Origin: Calditrichaceae bacterium
GTDB lineage: Bacteria > Calditrichota > Calditrichia > RBG-13-44-9 > J075
DNA: 48,145 nucleotides
Assembly (NCBI GenBank): GCA_013360445.1
Contig: JABWBP010000071.1
Location: 1-48,145 of the forward strand
Reading direction: 5' to 3'
In this document: positions 20,069-26,994 of the stretch, piece by piece
Layout: each line of letters begins with the position of its first letter
Position numbering within the stretch: position 1 is the first letter of the stretch
Made by a program: the position numbers and the translations under genes
Notes under the pieces: generated by a model
The model's input: the letters and a program-made list of their open reading frames with translations, nothing else
Told to the model about the DNA's origin: nothing
Database searches by the model: none

Positions 20069-20992
20069 ATGAAGGTTTATCGAGATATATCTCAAATTGA
20101 GACGCCTGGGAAAAGCGTGGCGACCGTGGGAACTTTCGACGGGTTCCACCTGGGACACCAGTCCATCCTGGAAAAAATCAAGAAAATTGCCGCCGCTAAA
20201 AACCTGCTCAGCACCATCGTTACCTTCGATCCCCACCCTAAAAAAGTGCTTGGCAACCCCAACGCCGGGGAGGTGAGCATCCTGACCACCACGGAAGAAA
20301 AACTGCGGATTTTCCGGGAAGCGCAGATCGACCAGGTAGCGGTGATCCCTTTTAACCGTGAATTTGCCAAGATCCCCCCGGCGGAATTCGTGCGAAAAAT
20401 TCTGGTAGAGAAATTAGCCGTAAAGGAAATGGTCATCGGGCACGACCATCATTTCGGGCGAAACCGGCAGGGGGGATTAGAAGAGCTGCAGCAATTAGGA
20501 AGGGAGCTGCAATTTTCGGTCTCCCGGGTTCCCGGCTTCAGCCTCAACGGGGAGTTGATCAGCAGTTCCCTGATTCGCAAGTTGCTGGAGGCGGGGGAGG
20601 TGGAGAAAGCCGCCCGCTACATGGGCCGCCCCTATTCCCTGTTCGGGGTGGTGGTAAAGGGGGATGGGCGGGGGAAAAAAATGGGTTTCCCCACCGCCAA
20701 TATCGACTCCCACCATGAAGATAAACTGATCCCTGCTACCGGGGTGTACGCGGTGGACGTGGTTATGGAAATGCTGCTCTACAAAGGGATGATGAACATC
20801 GGAATCCGCCCCACCTTTGAATTTGATTCCTTGACTTTAGAGGTTCATATCTTTAACTTCGACGCTCAAATTTACGGGAAACCGTTAGAGGTTCGCTTCA
20901 AAAAATTCATCCGCCCGGAACGGAAATTCCCCGGCATGGAAGCGTTGCGGGAACAGTTGTTAAAAGACAAACAGATTTGTGAAAATACCTAA
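20069..20992 (+). CDS. ribF: Bifunctional riboflavin kinase / FAD synthetase
   Basis: This is a 307-residue two-domain enzyme. The N-terminal adenylyltransferase has VGTFDGFHLGHQSIL (the HxGH motif) and VIGHDHHFGRNRQG, with the SSxIR motif as ISSSLIRKLLEAG. The C-terminal riboflavin kinase has GDGRGKKMGFPTANID and GVYAVDVV, then MMNIGIRPTF. It makes FMN and FAD from riboflavin in the cytoplasm. Its place between truB and rpsO is standard for this operon. Confidence 0.95.
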   Translation: MKVYRDISQIETPGKSVATVGTFDGFHLGHQSILEKIKKIAAAKNLLSTIVTFDPHPKKVLGNPNAGEVSILTTTEEKLRIFREAQIDQVAVIPFNREFAKIPPAEFVRKILVEKLAVKEMVIGHDHHFGRNRQGGLEELQQLGRELQFSVSRVPGFSLNGELISSSLIRKLLEAGEVEKAARYMGRPYSLFGVVVKGDGRGKKMGFPTANIDSHHEDKLIPATGVYAVDVVMEMLLYKGMMNIGIRPTFEFDSLTLEVHIFNFDAQIYGKPLEVRFKKFIRPERKFPGMEALREQLLKDKQICENT

Positions 20993-21004
20993 GAAAATGC
21001 CAAT

Positions 21005-21023
21005 CTTCCCGGATACCGGGAGG
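21005..21023 (+). promoter_or_regulatory. Leader hairpin before rpsO
   Basis: CTTCCCGG (21005-21012) pairs with CCGGGAGG (21016-21023) around an ATA loop, with one G-U pair. Flanking ATCT/AGAT could extend it. It is in the 62-bp ribF-rpsO spacer, about 30 bases before the S15 start. S15 controls its own translation through leader structures in several bacteria, so this is a candidate autoregulatory site. That is inference from position only. Confidence 0.35.
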
Positions 21024-21054
21024 TTAGATCGTAAGAAAATCGAACGGAGGAACA

Positions 21055-21324
21055 ATGCCTTTAACCAAAGACAAAAAAACCGAAATCATAACGAAATACG
21101 GTAAAAGCGCAAACGACAGCGGCCGCACCGAGGTTCAGGTCGCCCTGATCTCGCACCGGATTTTAGAGTTAACCGAGCACCTGAAAATTCATAAAGAGGA
21201 CCACCACTCCCGCCGGGGGCTGCTAAAACTGGTGGGCCAACGGCGGCGGTTATTGAACTACCTGGCGAAAACGGATATCGAACGGTATCGCTTTTTAATT
21301 CAGGAATTAGGCTTAAGAAGATAA
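21055..21324 (+). CDS. rpsO: 30S ribosomal protein S15
   Basis: This is an 89-residue protein of exactly the family length. Hallmarks are TGRTEVQ-like [12 protein letters not shown], the [21 protein letters not shown] segment and a C-terminal [13 protein letters not shown]15 binds the three-way junction of 16S rRNA early in 30S assembly. It has an excellent GGAGG site 6 bases before the ATG and lies 20 bases before pnp, the common bacterial pairing. Confidence 0.97.
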   Translation: MPLTKDKKTEIITKYGKSANDSGRTEVQVALISHRILELTEHLKIHKEDHHSRRGLLKLVGQRRRLLNYLAKTDIERYRFLIQELGLRR

Positions 21325-21344
21325 GAAGGGAGTAAATTTTTAGG

Positions 21345-23441
21345 ATGATTATCAAAAAGGAAAAGGAGATAGGCGGCCGCCTGCTCTCCATCGAAACCGG
21401 GCGGGTTGCCCGGCAGGCCAACGGAGCGGTGTTGGTGCGTTACGCCGACACGATGATTTTAGCCGTGGCGGTTTGCGAAAAGGAACCCCGGGAAGATATC
21501 GATTTTTTTCCCCTCTCGGTAGAATACCAGGAAAAAACCTACGCTGCCGGTAAAATTCCCGGCGGCTTTTTCAAGCGGGAAGGGCGTCCCAGCGCCAAAG
21601 AAATTTTGAGCGCCCGGCTGATCGACCGGCCGGTGCGGCCCCTGTTCCCGGATAATTTCAAGAACGAGACCCAGGTGGTGGTCTATGTGCTCTCCAGCGA
21701 CCAGCAGAACGACGCCGACGTCCTGGGGGGAATCGGCGCTTCCGCCGCATTGTGCATTTCCGACATTCCCTTCCTGGGCCCCATCGCCTCGGTGCGGGTG
21801 GGGATGATCAACGGGGAATTCGTGATCAATCCCACCTTCCCGCAATTGGAAGAGAGCCGCCTCAACCTGGTGCTCTCCGGTTCCTACGACTCCATCATTA
21901 TGGTGGAAGGACAGTCGAACGAGCTTGGCGAAGCGGATATGGTGGCGGCGCTCAAATTCGGGCACCAGTACATCCGGGAAATCATCGACTTGCAGCGGGA
22001 ATTGATCGCCGAATGCGGGCTGCCCAAAATGGAAATCCCGGAGCCGCAGATTCCCGAAGGTTTAGAAGAAAAAATCGACCGGTTTTGCGCTCCCCGAATC
22101 CGGGAAGCCAACCAAATCGCCGAGAAAAAAGCCCGCCGCGAGGCCGTCTCCCTCATCAAAGACGAATTGATGGAAATGTTGGGAGAAGAGCTGGCCGAAG
22201 AAAAAGCAATTTTGATCAAAGAGATATTCGAAAAGGTCGAGAAGCGGGAAGTGCGCGCCATGGTGTTGAACGAGGGGAAGCGCTTGGACGGCCGGGGACT
22301 GGATGACATCCGGGAAATTACCTGCGAAGTCGGCTTCCTGCCCCGCGCCCACGGCTCCGCCCTGTTTACCCGCGGGCAGACCCAGAGCTTAGGCGCCGCC
22401 ACCTTAGGCACCAAAATCGATGAACAAATTATCGACGCGTTAGAAGGCGATTCCACCAAAAGTTACATGCTCCATTACAACTTCCCGGGCTTCAGCGTCG
22501 GGGAGGTCAAATTCTTCCGCGGTCCCAGCCGCCGGGAGATCGGCCACGGCGACCTGGCGGAGCGCTCCCTGATGCCGGTGCTGCCGGCGGAGGAGAATTT
22601 CCCGTACACCATCCGCATCGTCTCGGAAATTTTGGAATCGAACGGCTCCTCCTCCATGGCCTCGGTATGCTCCGGCTCGCTCAGCCTGATGGACGCCGGG
22701 GTGCCGGTCAAGTGCCACGTGGCCGGCATCGCCATGGGATTGATTAAAGAGGATTCGCAGGTGTGCGTGCTCACTGACATCTTGGGCGACGAGGACCACT
22801 TAGGCGACATGGATTTCAAGGTCGCCGGCACCCGCCAGGGAATTACCGCCTTCCAGATGGATATTAAAATTTCCGGCCTGACCTTCGAGATCATGGCCGA
22901 AGCGCTGGAAAAAGCCCGCCGGGCGCGCCACAAAATTCTGGATATTATGGAAAAGACCATCGAGCGGCCGCGCGCGGATATTTCACCCTACGCCCCGCGC
23001 ATCCTTACCCTGATGATCCCGGTGGACAAGATCGGCGCCGTCATCGGCCCCGGCGGCAAGGTAATTCGCGGCATCATCGAGCAGACCGGCGCGAAGATCG
23101 ACATCGACGATTCCGGCCTGGTCATTGTCGCTTCCGCGGACGTGACCGCCGCGGAAAAAGCCAAATACATGGTTCAGGCGCTGGTGGAAGAGCCGGAGGT
23201 GGGAAAACAGTACCGCGGCGTGGTAAAACGCATTATGGATTTCGGGGCGTTCGCGGAATTTTTGCCCGGCAAAGAAGGTTTGATCCATATTTCCGAGCTG
23301 GATGACAAGCGGGTCGGTAAAGTCACCGACGTGGTCAAATTAGGCGACGCGGTGGACGTGGTTCTGATCAAAATCGACCGCGAGGGGCGTTACAACCTCA
23401 GCCGCAAGGAAGTTCTTCTGCGCAGCCAGAAGCAGGGTTAG
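21345..23441 (+). CDS. pnp: Polyribonucleotide nucleotidyltransferase (PNPase)
   Basis: This is a 698-residue enzyme with two RNase PH-like domains (first from [19 protein letters not shown]; second with [16 protein letters not shown] and [12 protein letters not shown]), then a KH domain ([17 protein letters not shown]) near 565 and a terminal S1 domain ([20 protein letters not shown]). PNPase degrades RNA 3'-5' with phosphate and can add tails; it is part of the degradosome in many species. It is the last gene of the operon, followed by a strong intrinsic terminator. Confidence 0.97.
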   Translation: MIIKKEKEIGGRLLSIETGRVARQANGAVLVRYADTMILAVAVCEKEPREDIDFFPLSVEYQEKTYAAGKIPGGFFKREGRPSAKEILSARLIDRPVRPLFPDNFKNETQVVVYVLSSDQQNDADVLGGIGASAALCISDIPFLGPIASVRVGMINGEFVINPTFPQLEESRLNLVLSGSYDSIIMVEGQSNELGEADMVAALKFGHQYIREIIDLQRELIAECGLPKMEIPEPQIPEGLEEKIDRFCAPRIREANQIAEKKARREAVSLIKDELMEMLGEELAEEKAILIKEIFEKVEKREVRAMVLNEGKRLDGRGLDDIREITCEVGFLPRAHGSALFTRGQTQSLGAATLGTKIDEQIIDALEGDSTKSYMLHYNFPGFSVGEVKFFRGPSRREIGHGDLAERSLMPVLPAEENFPYTIRIVSEILESNGSSSMASVCSGSLSLMDAGVPVKCHVAGIAMGLIKEDSQVCVLTDILGDEDHLGDMDFKVAGTRQGITAFQMDIKISGLTFEIMAEALEKARRARHKILDIMEKTIERPRADISPYAPRILTLMIPVDKIGAVIGPGGKVIRGIIEQTGAKIDIDDSGLVIVASADVTAAEKAKYMVQALVEEPEVGKQYRGVVKRIMDFGAFAEFLPGKEGLIHISELDDKRVGKVTDVVKLGDAVDVVLIKIDREGRYNLSRKEVLLRSQKQG

Positions 23442-23474
23442 CACCGTTTTAAAACGCCATACTCTATAAACGAG

Positions 23475-23510
23475 AACGGGAGCCTCGAAAGGGGCGTCCC
23501 GTTTTTTGTT
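23475..23510 (+). terminator. Intrinsic terminator after pnp
   Basis: The stem AACGGGA...TCCCGTT continues with GCCTC/GGGGC around a GAAA loop and is followed by TTTTTTGTTT. It is 34 bases after the pnp stop and ends the ten-gene operon. Apart from this and the convergent terminator at 23730-23770, I see nothing in 23442-23777. Confidence 0.85.
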
Positions 23511-23729
23511 TATGAAGCCGCAGAAAAGTTTTTTCCCGCCCTTTGCCGGTGGATTGTTTCTCCCCCGCTGCTTCCATGTGCACCAGACGTTCGCCTCCGC
23601 AATGAAAATTGCCGGGATTCCCCTTGAATTGAAGAAATGCTTTTCTTAATTTCTTAACAAAATTGTTAAGAAATAGGTACTTGCAAATACGATTTTGAAA
23701 TCACCCCAAAGTAGTAATTGTACGCATTC

Positions 23730-23770
23730 AAAAGAGGAGCAAGGGTAACTTCCTGGTCCTCGCTCCTCTT
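23730..23770 (-). terminator. Intrinsic terminator of the T9SS protein fragment
   Basis: On the minus strand, AAGAGGAGC (23770-23762) pairs with GCTCCTCTT (23740-23732) and is followed by TTTT-type bases. It lies 8 bases after the stop codon of the truncated T9SS cargo gene. Confidence 0.6.
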
Positions 23771-23777
23771 CCCAGGT

Positions 23778-24360
23778 TTACTTCACCAGCAGCATTTTGC
23801 GCGTCTGCACCTCCGGGCCGGCGGAAAGCCGGTAGTAGTACACTCCGCTGGCAAAGCTCCCGGCGTCCCAGGTGTATTGGTAGCTCCCCGCCGCCAGGTT
23901 CTCCGCGACCAGGGTAGCCGCCTCCCTGCCGGCAACGTCGTACACCTTCAGGGAAACAAATCCGGCTTTGGCAATCCGGAATCCGATATTCGTGGCCGGG
24001 TTGAAGGGATTGGGATAATTCTGCGCCAGCTCAAAGCCGGTGGGCAAACTGCCGGGAAGCGGCTCCAGCGCCGTCAAAAGCGAGGTGGTGCGGAAAAAAC
24101 CGCTGGTGCTGGCGGCATACCCATAGCCGGTCGGGCTGATGAGTGCTCCTCTCGGCGTGCCGGTGATGCCGCTGTCAAACTCCTGCCAGGTTGCGCCGTT
24201 GTCCGTGGAACGGTAGAGATGCCCGGCGGTGGGCACTCCGATGTAGAGATTTCCATTGGCGTCGATGGAGTACGGATTCAGCCCGGTGGTATGCCCGGCA
24301 AAGGCAATCTGCTGCCAGGTATCGCCGTTGTCCGTAGAGCGGTAAATTCCGTTGTCCGGC
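23778..24360 (-). pseudogene. 3' fragment of a BNR-repeat protein with T9SS type A tail
   Basis: The readable part holds two Asp-box (BNR) units (YRSTDNGDTWQQ, then YRSTDNGATWQE) and a complete C-terminal sorting domain: LAQNYPNPFNPATNI, VSLKVYDVAGREAATLV, GVYYYRLSAG and the final RKMLLVK. Such tails direct export by the type IX system and cleavage at the surface. The 5' part is missing: upstream of about 24360 the frame enters non-coding repeat-like sequence (CCGGATGCCGGGTACCGG palindrome) and a stop, with no start codon or signal peptide. It is probably a deletion remnant. The stretch 24361-24611 otherwise holds no gene. Confidence 0.7.
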
Positions 24361-24611
24361 TCCTGGAGGCCAGATACCAGAAACCGGATGCCGGGTACCG
24401 GATATTTTATATTTATCGGGAAGTCGGGATCATTAAAAGCGAAATTTATGATCGTTTAGATTGTAAGAAATGAGAAACAAGTTCTATGGGAACGCTATTG
24501 TTCAGCTAAAACCAGGAGATTTTTCGCTGTATATTGTAGGCAGCTGGAATTATATTAGATTTGTTCTCAGCCAGCATGTGCTGTAAAGAACCTGAATTGA
24601 AAGGAGTTTCT

Positions 24612-24839
24612 ATGGAAGCGAAAAAATATATCGGAAAAGTTCTCCCGGACGGCCATCTTTCATTGCCGGAAGATGTCGCTAAATTCGCCGGGCAGGTTTT
24701 TGAAGTTATCCTCATCCCGGTGGATCAAGCTGAAATATCTGCTTTTGCCGAACAACTCGCTGAAGAGAAAGGGTTCTCTCATTATACCGAAGCGGATATT
24801 GAAAAGATTATTCATGAGTCCAGGGGAATAAAGGAGTGA
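24612..24839 (+). CDS. Antitoxin-like protein paired with PIN toxin
   Basis: This is a 75-residue protein starting MEAKKYIGKVLPDGHLSLPE, which looks like a short swapped-hairpin (AbrB/VapB-like) DNA-binding segment, then a helical tail rich in E (FAEQLAEEKGFSHYTEADIEKI) that could wrap the toxin. AAAGGAG lies 6-7 bases before this ATG, which decides the start over an upstream ATG at 24561. Its stop codon overlaps the GTG start of the PIN gene by four bases, the classic coupled antitoxin-toxin layout. The toxin gene is now disrupted, so this is possibly an orphan antitoxin. Confidence 0.7.
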   Translation: MEAKKYIGKVLPDGHLSLPEDVAKFAGQVFEVILIPVDQAEISAFAEQLAEEKGFSHYTEADIEKIIHESRGIKE

Positions 24840-25413
24840 TTAGAATTGTGCTCGACACTACTACGGTGATTTCTGCACTCTTTTGGAAGGGAAATCCCCG
24901 CAAAATCCTCGACGGTGTGAGATCCGCCCAGTATCAATTATTGTCGAGCAGCGACATCGAGAAAGAATTAGTGAGGGTATTGTCATATCCCAAATTTGGA
25001 CTTACGCCTATTGAGATATTGCCGATTATCAATGAGTATCGGGCTTATGCGCTAAACGTGCGCATATCTTCTTCGATTGACCTTATTACAGAAGACCCTA
25101 CTGATAACATATTCCTGGAATGTGCGAAGGATGGGAATGCCAACTATGTTATACTCTACGCGGTTACAAATGAGACTTTTTTGAGAAGACGTACACTTGC
25201 ACTCATTCGTTTTTCACACGCTGAAGCGTGGCAATCAAAGATTACCTCACTTCAGTGAGGAATACCTGTCTCATTTAATCCCGCGTGAAGTATATTTCGG
25301 GAGACCATCACCTTCTCGACCTCGGCGCATTTGAGAAAATACCCATAGTATCCGCAACGGAATTCCTCAGATTAACTCAACAGAGCAAACGAAAACCCCC
25401 AAATCCTTCCTGA
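24836..25413 (+). pseudogene. PIN-domain toxin gene split by a 143-bp element
   Basis: The 5' part encodes LDTTTVISALFWKGNPRKIL, IEKELVRVLSYPKFGLTPIE and EDPTDNIFLECAKDGNANYV, matching the 'putative toxin component, PIN family' type (VapC-like ribonuclease). At 25151 the frame runs into foreign sequence and stops at 25258. Joining 25150 directly to 25294 restores NYVISGDHHLLDLGAFEKIP and EFLRL to a stop at 25411-25413, which is the expected end of this family. The insert length (143) is not a multiple of three, so the product is cut short and lacks the last conserved acidic region. The usual DTN at the start is DTT here. It is almost certainly inactive. Confidence 0.85.
25151..25293. mobile_element. 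143-bp TIR element inserted in the PIN toxin gene
   Basis: The two ends, 25151-25176 and 25268-25293, are imperfect 26-bp inverted repeats sharing the blocks ACGCGG and AAATGAGAC (about 20 of 26 match). The interior holds two perfect hairpins, CACGCT-GA-AGCGTG and CCTCACT-TC-AGTGAGG. Excision at exactly these points restores the toxin reading frame, so the borders are well fixed and any target duplication is at most about 2 bp. It encodes nothing. The hairpins with TTCA/TGAA loops resemble those of the paired-hairpin repeats at 9007 and 18661. Confidence 0.8.
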
Positions 25414-25435
25414 TCTCGCTAATTTGGCAAACACT

Positions 25436-26191
25436 TTACTTCCCCAAATACTTCAGCACCGCCTCGGTGCGGGTGCGCACGTGCAGCTTTTCGTAGATGT
25501 TGCGCAGGTGGGTGCGCACCGTCTCCACGCTGATGTTCAACTGCTCGGCGATTTCTTTATACAAATAACCTTTGGTCAGGCAGGAAAGGATTTCTTCTTC
25601 CCGTTTGGAAAGGTTAACGGCGGGGGCGGAAGGGGTTTTTTGGAAGGTTTGAACCACTTTGCGGGCAATCTGGCCGGACATGGGCAAGCCGCCCTGGTAA
25701 ACCTCGCTGATGGCTTCTAACAGTTTGGCCGGCGGGGTCTTTTTCAATAAATAGCCGGTAGCCCCGGCCGCCAGCATTCGCGTTAACCTAAGTAAAAAAT
25801 CACCGCAAAGACGCAAAGACGCAGAAGTTTTAGAGAGTTTTCGCCTGAAATTCCTCCTGATCTTCACAAAAAACGGGAATGCGGCCGCCAGGGAGTCAAA
25901 AATGGCCTCGTTGTCTTCGAACACGGTGAGCATGATGATTTGCAGGGTGGGATGGCGCTCTTTGATCTTCACCACGCACTCGATGCCGGAGATTCCCGGC
26001 AGGTGGATGTCCATCAGCACCACGTCCGGATTGATTCCCTCGATATTGCGCAGCGCCTCTTCACCGTTGGGGTAAGCCGCGGCGCAGCGGAATCCCGGCG
26101 AGCCGTTCAGCAGCATTTGCAGGCCCTCCCGCACGGTTTTGTCATCCTCTACCAGAACGATGCGGATGGGGTTGTCGGATAAGTTTCTCAT
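25436..26191 (-). CDS. NarL/LuxR-type response regulator with in-frame insertion
   Basis: The receiver domain starts IRIVLVEDDKTVREGLQ, with the phospho-acceptor aspartate in VVLMDIHLPG (residue 61) and the threonine in MLTVF. The C terminus is a LuxR HTH (LSKREEEILSCLTKGYLYKEIAEQLNIS, TVRTHLRNIYEKLHVRTRTEA). Between alpha4 and beta5 the expected SLAA-GATGYLLKKT is interrupted by 39 foreign residues (104-142), encoded by a repeat element at 25775-25881 plus its duplicated target. The reading frame survives. Activity is uncertain. The partner is probably the broken propeller kinase upstream (26995-30296), although the GxxExxY unit now separates them. Confidence 0.85.
   Translation of the reverse strand: MRNLSDNPIRIVLVEDDKTVREGLQMLLNGSPGFRCAAAYPNGEEALRNIEGINPDVVLMDIHLPGISGIECVVKIKERHPTLQIIMLTVFEDNEAIFDSLAAAFPFFVKIRRNFRRKLSKTSASLRLCGDFLLRLTRMLAAGATGYLLKKTPPAKLLEAISEVYQGGLPMSGQIARKVVQTFQKTPSAPAVNLSKREEEILSCLTKGYLYKEIAEQLNISVETVRTHLRNIYEKLHVRTRTEAVLKYLGK
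25775..25881. mobile_element. 107-bp MITE-like element inside the response regulator
   Basis: The ends CATTCGCG (25775-25782) and CGGGAATG (25874-25881) are inverted repeats at 7 of 8 bases. CGGCCGCCAG flanks it on both sides (25765-25774 and 25882-25891), a 9-10 bp target duplication. The core has ACCGCAAAGACGCAAAGACG. Together with one target copy it adds 117 bp, exactly 39 codons, without a stop. The CATTCGCG end matches the ACGCGAATG repeats beside the GxxExxY gene 350 bp away. Confidence 0.82.
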
Positions 26192-26223
26192 GTGCGTATT
26201 CTCTGTAGCCGGTCTGTTTTTTT

Positions 26224-26405
26224 AACCGCGAATGAACGCGAATGAACGCGAATGTAAAAGAATGCTGTTGATAATATTTCCTGTGAAAATCGCCTTTCCG
26301 TAAGCTATTAATGAAAGCCTCGCCAGAGTCTTGACCGCATCTATCTTGAAATTGTCGCGGTACAGAAAATATTCCAGGTTGAAGGCTTCACGTCCATTCG
26401 CGGTT
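26224..26405. repeat. AACCGCGAATG inverted-repeat unit downstream of GxxExxY
   Basis: A triple run AACCGCGAATG-AACGCGAATG-AACGCGAATG (26224-26254) faces CATTCGCGGTT (26395-26405). The 182-bp unit abuts the stop codon of the GxxExxY gene. An open frame of 72 codons on the minus strand covers it but has no recognisable product and I do not call it. Confidence 0.65.
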
Positions 26406-26406
26406 C

Positions 26407-26790
26407 CTATCGCGCCGTATCCAGAACCAACCGCTCCCACTCTAACCTGGGGTGCTTAAAATTCAGAATCAGTCCAACCTTCAGTTTTGATATTCTCAAA
26501 TAATTCAGAATCCGGCCGCGGTGCTCGTCGATAATTTTTTCTACCGTTTTGGTATCGACAATTACCCGGTTTTCAACTACCAGATCCGGGATATAATCAT
26601 CAACTTTTTCATCACGGTAAATGACCGGATAACTGGCCTGTTGAGTATAATTCATGCCCTGGCAGCGCAATTCCACGCAGAGCGCTCTCTCATAGGTTTT
26701 TTCCCGCAATCCATGCCCGATTCCATTATGCACTGTCAAAGCACAACCGACAATTTTATAGACTAATTCTTTTTCGAGTATTTCCGTCAT
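26407..26790 (-). CDS. GxxExxY protein (PDDEXK_3 family)
   Basis: The protein has about 127 residues. The motif GHGLREKTYERALCVEL gives the family its name (GxxExxY). YPVIYRDEKVDDYIPDLVVENRVIVDTKTV carries the D...(D/E)xK-like core of the restriction-endonuclease fold, followed by RILNYLRISKLKVGLILNF. The start at 26790 is chosen because TTGGAGGA lies 6 bases upstream; an upstream ATG (26829) lacks a site. Members are often multicopy and of unknown function; a nuclease role is inferred from the fold. It is flanked on both sides by AACCGCGAAT inverted repeats, so the gene looks like cargo or driver of a small mobile unit. It lies between the regulator and the kinase genes, which are usually adjacent. 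Confidence 0.85.
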   Translation of the reverse strand: MTEILEKELVYKIVGCALTVHNGIGHGLREKTYERALCVELRCQGMNYTQQASYPVIYRDEKVDDYIPDLVVENRVIVDTKTVEKIIDEHRGRILNYLRISKLKVGLILNFKHPRLEWERLVLDTAR

Positions 26791-26832
26791 ATCGAATTCC
26801 TCCAAAACCCCCCAGGCATCACCAGCCATTGA

Positions 26833-26884
26833 AACCGCGAATAAAAATCATAAGTTAAGAAGTCCATTTGCGTTGATTCGCGGT
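26833..26884. repeat. AACCGCGAAT inverted-repeat unit upstream of GxxExxY
   Basis: AACCGCGAAT (26833-26842) and ATTCGCGGT (26876-26884) form a short inverted pair, with ACGCAAATGGAC inside that also matches the outer tandem run at 26224. The outermost arms of this and the downstream unit (26224 and 26884) are inverted to each other over about 24 bases with roughly 20 matches, so the whole 26224-26884 block may be one element. Confidence 0.6.
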
Positions 26885-26994
26885 CCCAATTTCCCCAAAT
26901 TTTTTTTAAAAATCAATCACACAAAAGTAGTAATTTCGCCGGCATTCACTGCTTCAAAAAGGCTTAATTCAAGCGCAATGTTTCGATCCCAATC

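Noticed and set aside
26222-26440. 72-codon frame beside the GxxExxY gene
   Set aside because: It covers the AACCGCGAATG repeat unit and overlaps the GxxExxY end; no ribosome site or homology recognised.
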